The translations under genes and the position numbers were made by a program. A stretch of 11,217 nucleotides of DNA from UBA2883 sp050873965. GTDB lineage: Bacteria > Cyanobacteriota > Vampirovibrionia > Gastranaerophilales > Gastranaerophilaceae. Shown here in pieces: positions 4,925 through 11,217 of the stretch. The notes beneath the pieces were generated by a model. The model was not told the origin of the DNA and ran no database searches. It saw nothing but the letters and a program-made list of their open reading frames with translations. The DNA lies in assembly GCA_050873965.1 (NCBI GenBank), contig JBNMJS010000061.1, positions 1-11,217 of the forward strand, written 5' to 3'. Position 1 is the first letter of the stretch. Each line of letters starts with the position of its first letter.

Positions 4925-5356
4925 TTATCTAATTTTTTCTACTATTTCATCGTCCATTTTTATGCCGATAGAATTGTTTTTAAAATCGTAAATGATTTGG
5001 TCGCCGTTATTCTTTTCTACTATAATATCAGGCATTTCATCATCATTTATATCTTCAATTTTTAAACTTTTAGTATCTTTTTCCATATGTTCTTGTTTGA
5101 AATCTTCAATCAATTCTTTTTTCTCATGGTTGTCATACAAATAATAACCACCAGACATTGTTACAGCACCGATTGCTGCACCAAGTAGAACTCCGTTTTT
5201 CCACATTCTTATTTCTTCCGGAGTCGCTTTTTGAGAATTATCTTCATTTTGAATTCTTTGTTCTGTATGTTTATTTCTTTTGTTTTGTATCTTTTTGTCG
5301 TGTAATGTCGTTCCATAATATGACGGGCTTGTATGCATTGAAGATATTGTGTTCAT
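4925..5356 (-). CDS. Small bitopic membrane protein with an FG-GAP-like acidic motif
   Basis: This 143-residue protein has a polar, basic N-terminal region (1-52), one hydrophobic segment at about 54-75 rich in Gly and Ala, and a charged C-terminal part. Residues 102-110 read DINDDEMPD, followed by IIVEKNNG. This recalls the calcium-binding loop and strand of FG-GAP/VCBS-type repeats (DxNxDxxPDhhh), but only one copy is present. With no cleavable signal, topology is uncertain; basic residues before the segment favour an inside N-terminus, placing the acidic motif outside the membrane. The function is unknown. AGGAG (5367-5363), six bases before ATG, marks the start, but it lies in the 3' arm of a hairpin that also looks like a terminator of the efflux operon. 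It converges on the hydrolase gene with only three bases between stops. Confidence 0.6.
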   Translation of the reverse strand: MNTISSMHTSPSYYGTTLHDKKIQNKRNKHTEQRIQNEDNSQKATPEEIRMWKNGVLLGAAIGAVTMSGGYYLYDNHEKKELIEDFKQEHMEKDTKSLKIEDINDDEMPDIIVEKNNGDQIIYDFKNNSIGIKMDDEIVEKIR

Positions 5357-5393
5357 AAAAAACTCCTTATTATTGTTTGTTTAAATAAGGAGT
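5357..5393 (-). terminator. Terminator-like hairpin after the efflux operon, masking the next gene's ribosome site
   Basis: On the minus strand, arms ACTCCTTATT (5393-5384) and AATAAGGAGT (5371-5362) form a perfect 10-bp stem with a 12-nt loop. It is followed by five T (5361-5357) directly before the ATG at 5356. It lies 35 nt after the adaptor gene's stop, where an operon terminator belongs. The 3' arm contains the AGGAG of the downstream gene, so any transcript reading through would have its ribosome site sequestered. Confidence 0.65.
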
Positions 5394-5428
5394 CTAAATA
5401 ATTAATTTGCTATTTTAAAGAGAAAATT

Positions 5429-6655
5429 TTATTTAAATTTAACTTTTTGACCTTCTTTTAAGTCATCATTAATATTTGTAATTAGTCTTTCATTTCCTTT
5501 TAGACCTTCTAGTATTTCTACTCTGTCACCTAAATCACGTCCTTGTTTTACTTTTATAAAGTGGATAGTAGAATCAGGTCTTACTTCTATAACATATTGG
5601 TCAGGTGTTGTTAATGTAGTTAAACACGCAGGGTTTATAGTCATAATTTTTTGTTTGTTTTTAATATTAATATTTGTTTTGATATATAGTCCACTGTATA
5701 GTCCAGATTTGTTATCATTTGGCACAATTAGTGCTACTTCCATAGAACGTGAAACATTATCTAATTTCCCCGATATTTGAGAAATGTATCCTCTTATTTT
5801 TTGTGTTGGGTTTTCTGGAATATAAACATCTACGGCTTGACCGTCAGAGATAAATCTAACATAGTTTTGAGGAACAAAAACAGTTGCTCGGAACTTGTCT
5901 ATTTGTTGAACTTCAAAAAGGCTTGTACTTGTTGTGCTACCACCAGCAACTACGTTTGCACCTGCATCAATATTATATTTGCTGATAACACCGCTAAATG
6001 GTGCTACTACTCTTTTATATTGTTGTAATGAAGTTAATCTGTGTAAATCTGCTTTTGCTTTTTCTACATCTGCTTTTGCACTTAAGAAATTCATTTCTGA
6101 AGTTTTGAAATCATTGTATTTTGTATCAATTTCTTGTCTTGAAATTGCACCATTTATTGATGATTTTTTGTATCTATCATAAGTTTGTTTTGCATAATTA
6201 TATTGGTATTTTGTTTCCATAAGATGCTTTTCTGCAGAAATTAATGCAGATTTTGCACTCGCTGCTTCTGCATCAAGGTCTGGAGTATCAATTGTTGCTA
6301 ACAATTGACCTTTTTGAACATGTTGACCAAGCTGAACATATCTTTGGTTAACAAGACCATTTATTCTTGAAAAAATCTCTGTGTGTAAAAATGGTTTAAG
6401 TTCACCAGATAAAACTAATACATCGTCACCATCTGAGATTGTAGGAGTTTCAGTCATTGCAATATATTCTACAGAACGGGCAGTCATTGCTGTTGTTATA
6501 AATCTGATAGTTTTAGGTACAATTCCTATTAAAAAGAATATAGCAAATATTAAAATTGCAGTTCTTTTAGAATCGTGTTTTGTGATTTTAAACCATAAAT
6601 TAACAAGTTTTTCTTTTATATCTTTTATTTTTATGTTTTTGATGTTAATCATCAT
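5429..6655 (-). CDS. Efflux RND transporter periplasmic adaptor subunit (HlyD/MFP family)
   Basis: This 408-residue adaptor links an inner-membrane RND pump to an outer-membrane channel. A membrane anchor lies at about 33-50 (AILIFAIFFLIGIVP) with no lipobox, so it is anchored by a helix rather than lipid. The barrel-sandwich hybrid (lipoyl-like) domain is split: its first half is at about 96-124 (SRINGLVNQRYVQLGQHVQKG) and its second at about 212-237 (YKRVVAPFSGVI). Between them is a coiled-coil hairpin (126-208). A beta-barrel (about 255-330) and a membrane-proximal domain (335-408) follow. The length is typical. The gene overlaps the permease gene by 11 bp, with AGGTGG just upstream, and translation could begin at the first or second ATG (6655 or 6652). 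The overlap implies coupled synthesis with the permease. Substrates cannot be predicted. Confidence 0.93.
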   Translation of the reverse strand: MMINIKNIKIKDIKEKLVNLWFKITKHDSKRTAILIFAIFFLIGIVPKTIRFITTAMTARSVEYIAMTETPTISDGDDVLVLSGELKPFLHTEIFSRINGLVNQRYVQLGQHVQKGQLLATIDTPDLDAEAASAKSALISAEKHLMETKYQYNYAKQTYDRYKKSSINGAISRQEIDTKYNDFKTSEMNFLSAKADVEKAKADLHRLTSLQQYKRVVAPFSGVISKYNIDAGANVVAGGSTTSTSLFEVQQIDKFRATVFVPQNYVRFISDGQAVDVYIPENPTQKIRGYISQISGKLDNVSRSMEVALIVPNDNKSGLYSGLYIKTNINIKNKQKIMTINPACLTTLTTPDQYVIEVRPDSTIHFIKVKQGRDLGDRVEILEGLKGNERLITNINDDLKEGQKVKFK

Positions 6656-9600
6656 CTACCACCTTTTCATATTGTTTATTTTTATTTAGTATTGCGAATA
6701 ACATTGGTACAACGATTAAGGTTGCAAATGTCGCAAATAACAAACCACCGATAACTGTTCTACCGATAGGTGCGTTTTGTTCTCCACCTTCACCAATACC
6801 AAGAGCCATTGGTAACATACCTAAAATCATTGCAGAGGCAGTCATAATAACTGGACGTATTCTAGTATAGCCTGCTTCTATGGCTGCTTGTGTTGAAGTT
6901 AAACCTTCTCTCATTTTGTCTGTTGCAAATGATACAACAAGGATTGAGTTTGCACACGATACACCTACTGCCATAATTGAACCCATCAATGCTTGAACAC
7001 TAAATGTTGTATCTGTTAAATATAACATCCATAAAATACCTGATAATGCTAATGGTACAGGAGTTATGATAATAAATGGATTTCTCCAAGATTGGAAGTT
7101 TACAACGATTAGTAGATATACAAGGATTAGTGATAATAATAATCCAGATATTAGAGATGTAAATGCATAATTCATTGATTTTGCTTGTCCGTAAATATCA
7201 ATAAAAGTGCCTCTTGGTGCTATTTTTTGATATTTTTTAACGATTTTATTGATGTCATTTGATACACCAGTTAAATCTCTATCTTGAATGTTCAACATAA
7301 TATCATATACTGGCATAATGTCGTAGTGGTCAACTACACTACAAGTAGTACCAGATGCAACTGATGCAACGTTTGATAATCTTACAGGATTTTGGTCATT
7401 GTATGAAACAGGTACATCTGTTACATTTTTAACTGTATCAACTTTATAAGGTGGTACTTGAAGTGCTAAAACATAGTTTACACCGTTGTTTGGATCAACC
7501 CAGTAGTTTGGAGCAACCATACCACTTGATGTTAGTGATGTTAACAAGTTTTCTGATATGGTTTCTTGTGACAAGTTCATCATTGCTGCACGGTTTTTAT
7601 CAACAGTTACTCTGATTTCAGGTGCATCTGTTATTTGGTGAATATGTGCATCTGCAACACCACGAACTTTTTTAACTTCTTCTAATATTTGTGTTGTTAG
7701 TTTGTAATTTTTTGCTAAGTCTTTACCTTGAATTTTAATATCAATAGGTGATGCTAAACCAAAGTTTAAAATTTTACCTACCATATCTGCATTTTGGAAG
7801 AAGAATTGAGTATTAGGATATTCTTTATTTAAACGTTTTCTCAATTCTTTAACATATTTTTTAGTAGGTTTGTGGTTTTCACCTAATGCAATAAGAATTT
7901 CACCATCACCAACACCTAAATATGAGTTATCCATAAATGCTAAGTTAAGCATACTTGCTGGTAAACCTATGTTATCTAAGATTGTATCAAGTTCTGATGG
8001 TGGAATTACCTCTTTTATTGTTTTTTCTATTTCTGTAAATTCTCTTGCCGTTTCTTCAATTCTTGTTCCGTGTGGAGCATATACGTGTAATCTTATCTGA
8101 CCTGCATCAACTTCTGGGAAGAAGTTTTGTCCGATAAATGGAAGTAAAACTAATGCTGATATTATTATTACACCGTATAGTTTTGCGATTTTTTTAGGAT
8201 TAGCAAATATATCTTTTTCTAAGAATGTTTTATAAGATTCTCTAAATTTGCCGAAGTTAACATTGATAAAATTATTAACCTTGTATAATAAAGAGTCTTC
8301 TTTTAAAACTTCTTTTTCTTTTAATAATTTATCAACCAAAACTGGTACAAGAGTGTTTGATAACATATATGAACCAATCATTGAGAAAATTACTGACATT
8401 GCTAATGGGATAAACAAGTATTTTGTTGCACCTTCCATTAAGAATATTGGTGCAAATACTGTACAAATTGATAATGTTGAAACAAGTGTTGGTGTTGCAA
8501 CTTCTGCTGCTGATTTATAAATTATTTCAGCAATATTTTTGCCTTGTTTTGATAATATTTCTTTGTTTCTTAAAATGTTTTCAATTACTACTGTGGCGTT
8601 ATCAACCAACATACCGATAGCCAATCCTAAACCACTTAGGGACATCATATTAATAGTTTGTCCACACATTGAAGAACAAATTATTGCAAAAAGTACAGAT
8701 AAGGGAATAGATATACCAATGATGAAGGTTGAACGAACACTACCTAAGAATATCAAAACCATAAGTGCTGTTAATATAGCAGCAAGTGTACCAGAGAAGA
8801 TTACATCTCGAATAGCACTTTTTACGAATATTGATTGGTCGAACAATACTTGCATTCTTACGCTTTCAGGTATTGTTTTTGCAATTGTTGGTAACAACTT
8901 TTTTGTGCCTTCAACTACATTTAAAGATGAAACTTTACCTGCTTTATATACAGCCATCAAAGAACCAGGAGAACCATTTTCTCTAACGATGTTTGTTTGG
9001 ATTGCGTTACCATCGTGTATGTGTGCAACATCTGATAAATAAACAAGTTGATTATTTTTAGGTGATTCTATTGGGAAATCGTTCATTTCATCAACTGTTT
9101 TTGATGCATTGTTTAATGATATTAAATAGTCTTTATTACCAATTTTTGCGTTACCAGATGGAATAATTACGTTTTGAGATGCAACGGCTTTTGTAACTTC
9201 AGCTGGAGTTAATCCTCTAGCTTCCATTTTTTGCATATCAAGGTCAACCATTATTTGACGAACTTTACCACCCATAGGTAGTGGAACTTGTGCACCTTCA
9301 ACTTTTGTAAGTTGAACTTTGATGTTGTTTTGTGCAAGGTCGGTTACTTTTTGTAATGGTAATTTTGTTGAAGATATAATAACCTGTAATACAGGGATTG
9401 TTGTTGGTGTATATTTCAAAATTTCAGGTGGACGGATACCTAAAGGCATATTCTTCATTGATACTTGAGAAGATGCACTAATTTGAGTAATTGCTGTATT
9501 AATATTTGCTCCAGGGTGTAAAAATACTCTGATAACACCAACACCCAATAATGATTGAGATTCAATATGTTCAATATCGTTTACGTTTGCAGCATATCCT

Positions 9601-9809
9601 CTTTCTGCAATCGTTACAATTCTTCGTTCAATATCTTTTGATTGCATACCAGTATATGTCCATACTGCTGTTACAACCGGTGTATTGATTTCTGGGAATA
9701 CGTCAATAGGAGTTTTAACGATTGATAATATACCCATAATCAAAATAAACAGGGCCATTACGATTACTGTATAGTGATATTTTAAAACCATTTTAATGAA
9801 GTTTTTCAT
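6645..9809 (-). CDS. Efflux RND transporter permease subunit (AcrB/HAE-type family)
   Basis: At 1054 residues this is a full-length RND permease, the proton-driven inner-membrane pump of the tripartite complex. The duplicated layout is clear. TM1 is at about 12-30, the first periplasmic domain follows from PIDVFPEI (34-41), and TM2-6 lie at about 335-495. A second half begins near 543, with FFPEVDAGQI (563-572) and a C-terminal membrane bundle at about 883-1042. The TM4 motif is LVDNATVVIENI, which keeps one Asp (D403) where AcrB has an Asp pair; N404 replaces the second. In TM10 the usual Lys region reads VGVSCANSILVV, with no Lys. Both variants occur, to my knowledge, in a distinct RND branch with TANSILVV-type TM10. 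The ATG is 1 bp after the channel gene's stop, with AGGAGG 11 nt upstream inside that gene, so the two are coupled. Likely cargo is drugs, lipids or other amphiphiles; the sequence does not say which. Confidence 0.95.
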   Translation of the reverse strand: MKNFIKMVLKYHYTVIVMALFILIMGILSIVKTPIDVFPEINTPVVTAVWTYTGMQSKDIERRIVTIAERGYAANVNDIEHIESQSLLGVGVIRVFLHPGANINTAITQISASSQVSMKNMPLGIRPPEILKYTPTTIPVLQVIISSTKLPLQKVTDLAQNNIKVQLTKVEGAQVPLPMGGKVRQIMVDLDMQKMEARGLTPAEVTKAVASQNVIIPSGNAKIGNKDYLISLNNASKTVDEMNDFPIESPKNNQLVYLSDVAHIHDGNAIQTNIVRENGSPGSLMAVYKAGKVSSLNVVEGTKKLLPTIAKTIPESVRMQVLFDQSIFVKSAIRDVIFSGTLAAILTALMVLIFLGSVRSTFIIGISIPLSVLFAIICSSMCGQTINMMSLSGLGLAIGMLVDNATVVIENILRNKEILSKQGKNIAEIIYKSAAEVATPTLVSTLSICTVFAPIFLMEGATKYLFIPLAMSVIFSMIGSYMLSNTLVPVLVDKLLKEKEVLKEDSLLYKVNNFINVNFGKFRESYKTFLEKDIFANPKKIAKLYGVIIISALVLLPFIGQNFFPEVDAGQIRLHVYAPHGTRIEETAREFTEIEKTIKEVIPPSELDTILDNIGLPASMLNLAFMDNSYLGVGDGEILIALGENHKPTKKYVKELRKRLNKEYPNTQFFFQNADMVGKILNFGLASPIDIKIQGKDLAKNYKLTTQILEEVKKVRGVADAHIHQITDAPEIRVTVDKNRAAMMNLSQETISENLLTSLTSSGMVAPNYWVDPNNGVNYVLALQVPPYKVDTVKNVTDVPVSYNDQNPVRLSNVASVASGTTCSVVDHYDIMPVYDIMLNIQDRDLTGVSNDINKIVKKYQKIAPRGTFIDIYGQAKSMNYAFTSLISGLLLSLILVYLLIVVNFQSWRNPFIIITPVPLALSGILWMLYLTDTTFSVQALMGSIMAVGVSCANSILVVSFATDKMREGLTSTQAAIEAGYTRIRPVIMTASAMILGMLPMALGIGEGGEQNAPIGRTVIGGLLFATFATLIVVPMLFAILNKNKQYEKVVDDD

Positions 9810-9810
9810 A

Positions 9811-11193
9811 TTAGAGAGAACCTCCTAATGATTTATAAATATTAACAGTATCAACAAGACTGCTTATTTTAGCACCGTACATTGAATTTAAGTTGTTTAA
9901 GACTTGACGTCTAGCATCAAGTGCATCAATTTTATTTCCAATGCCATTGTTATATCTAATCATCGCAACTTCGTGGTAATGTTCAGATTTTTCAGTTGCT
10001 TTGTTAAATTCTATATATGAGTTGTAATCTGTTTTGAAACTTGATAGATTGTTTTCTATCTCACAGAATGCATTTAGTAATACGTTGTTGTAGTGGAATA
10101 ATTTTTCAGTAGCAAGTTCTTTGTTGTATCTTAAATAGGACATTTTGTATCCACCTGTATATAAATCTAACAATAGACCTGCACCTAATTGATAAACTGT
10201 GCTATCCCAATTGAATATTCTACCACCTCTAATATTTTCAAAACCTATCATTTCATTTAAGTTTACTGATGGTAAGAACATTTTTCTTGCTACTCGAACA
10301 TCTATTGCTGCTTTTTTTAGTTCTAATTCTGATTGAACAACATCAGGTCTATTAAAAATTAAATCAGAATTTACATCTTTCTTTTCTTCAAAAGGTAATT
10401 TTAATTCGTTGATATTTTTTCTTTCTATATCTGAATTACCTTCTGGTGAAAGTCCTCTTAATACAGCAAATTGATGCAATAAAATTTCACGTTGTTTTAA
10501 TAATGAATTTAAAGTGTTTTTTTGTACAACAATTTCATATTCAGTAGTATATAAGTTATCATAAGGAATGATTCCACCATCATATAATTGACGTTTTAAT
10601 GTTATCGTTTCTTCTAAATTAGTTATTATTTCTTGATAATTTTTAATTAAGCAATCTGATAAGATGATATTAAAATATGATGCTGTGATTTCAGAAGTTA
10701 TCGCTAATTTTGCAATATTTAGATTTTCTTCTGAAATTTTTACTTGGTATTTTGATGACTTAACCTTGTCTGATAATTTCCCAAATATATCTAATTCCCA
10801 ATTTAGTAGTAATGGGAAGTATAAATGATTATGGTTTGAAAAGTTACCAGTAAATTTGGACATTGTTTTGTATGGATAAATGCTAGGGTTAATACTTAAT
10901 TGAGGTAAACGTTGAGCATTGATTGTTCCTAATATTGCTTCAGATTGTTTAATTCTTGATTTTGCAATTTTTAGGTCAAAATTGTTTTCTAACGCTTCAT
11001 CTATATATTTGTTTAAATATTCATCATTATAACTTGACCAGTAAGCAGGTAGTGTATATTCTCTTACTTGGTCTTTTTTATTACGAGAAATTCTAATTTT
11101 TTTTGTAGATGTTGAAGTCGGCTCTTGTATTGCAAAAGCCGTTGTTTGTAATGCTATTCCTAATATAATAGATAGTACTATAAACTTTTTCAT
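9811..11193 (-). CDS. TolC/OprM-family outer-membrane efflux channel
   Basis: This 460-residue protein has a signal peptide cleaved after about residue 21 (TTAFA) and no lipobox cysteine, so unlike many OprM/NodT relatives it is not a lipoprotein. The two-fold family repeat is visible. First half: NWELDIFGKL (131-140) and a long helix to about 200. Second half: NRPDVVQSELELKKAAIDVRVARKMFLPSVNL (281-312), the hallmark outer-membrane-factor motif, and LGAGLLLDLYTGG (336-348). These form beta strands of the barrel and helices of the periplasmic tunnel, in a trimer. It is the first gene of an operon ordered channel, permease, adaptor, and its stop lies 1 bp before the permease ATG. Upstream, a TATAAT (11216-11211, minus) may be its -10, but the window ends there. 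Length and motifs are normal for the family. Confidence 0.93.
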   Translation of the reverse strand: MKKFIVLSIILGIALQTTAFAIQEPTSTSTKKIRISRNKKDQVREYTLPAYWSSYNDEYLNKYIDEALENNFDLKIAKSRIKQSEAILGTINAQRLPQLSINPSIYPYKTMSKFTGNFSNHNHLYFPLLLNWELDIFGKLSDKVKSSKYQVKISEENLNIAKLAITSEITASYFNIILSDCLIKNYQEIITNLEETITLKRQLYDGGIIPYDNLYTTEYEIVVQKNTLNSLLKQREILLHQFAVLRGLSPEGNSDIERKNINELKLPFEEKKDVNSDLIFNRPDVVQSELELKKAAIDVRVARKMFLPSVNLNEMIGFENIRGGRIFNWDSTVYQLGAGLLLDLYTGGYKMSYLRYNKELATEKLFHYNNVLLNAFCEIENNLSSFKTDYNSYIEFNKATEKSEHYHEVAMIRYNNGIGNKIDALDARRQVLNNLNSMYGAKISSLVDTVNIYKSLGGSL

Positions 11194-11210
11194 CTTAATA
11201 TCCCATCAAT

Positions 11211-11216
11211 ATTATA
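11211..11216 (-). promoter_or_regulatory. Possible -10 box of the efflux operon
   Basis: The minus strand reads TATAAT at 11216-11211, 17 nt before the channel gene's ATG at 11193. The -35 region would lie beyond the window, so this rests on one consensus hexamer in AT-rich DNA and is tentative. GGGA at about 11203-11200 is the only weak ribosome-site candidate. Confidence 0.3.
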
Positions 11217-11217
11217 G

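Noticed and set aside
4910..4940. Terminator between the convergent genes ending at 4921 and 4925
   Set aside because: A plus-strand T run exists (4933-4938), but no stable stem precedes it and only three bases separate the stop codons.
8539..9042. Plus-strand open frame of 167 codons opposite the RND permease
   Set aside because: It mirrors conserved permease sequence and has no ribosome site. Other plus-strand frames at 5777-6689 and 7870-8620 are shadows for the same reason.

Overview
The window is strongly AT-rich, uses ATG with ordinary stop codons, and encodes a tripartite RND efflux pump with an outer-membrane channel. The host is therefore a diderm (two-membrane) bacterium with a low-GC genome. 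The exported low-complexity proteins and the small membrane proteins of unknown family recall uncultured gut lineages such as Gastranaerophilales (non-photosynthetic Cyanobacteriota). That assignment is an impression from memory; there is no rRNA or tRNA here to test it.

Left part (1-2231), plus strand. The window opens on the 3' end of a gene with no usable start, directly behind a perfect 16-bp inverted repeat that sits exactly at the window edge. Next come a DJ-1/PfpI protein resembling the plant DJ-1D (glyoxalase III-type) branch, with two adjoining palindromes in its upstream region, and an overlapping pair of unrecognised membrane proteins. A bidirectional terminator at 2203-2231 closes the block.

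Middle part (2233-5393). A minus-strand gene encodes a small ribbon-helix-helix-like DNA-binding domain in frame with a NifX/NifB-type cluster-binding domain ending in a His/Cys tail. A strong Shine-Dalgarno and ATG inside the frame suggest that the C-terminal domain is also made alone. Its promoter carries a 26-bp palindrome over the -35 box. Divergent to it lie an exported Lys/Tyr/Pro-rich repeat protein and an exported serine hydrolase with a GYSAG nucleophile motif. A small bitopic membrane protein converges on the hydrolase gene with a 3-bp gap.

Right part (5429-11193), minus strand. An operon reads TolC-type channel, RND permease, HlyD-type adaptor. The genes are 1 bp apart or overlapping, so the three subunits are probably translationally coupled. 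The operon ends at a hairpin plus T run that also buries the ribosome site of the small membrane protein downstream.

Three genes (1133, 2850 minus, 3731) lack a Shine-Dalgarno and have a promoter -10 box only 6-7 nt before the ATG, which suggests leaderless transcripts. I see no CRISPR array, insertion sequence, tRNA or rRNA. The most notable candidate for something undescribed is the RHH-NifX fusion with its internal start and operator-like palindrome.
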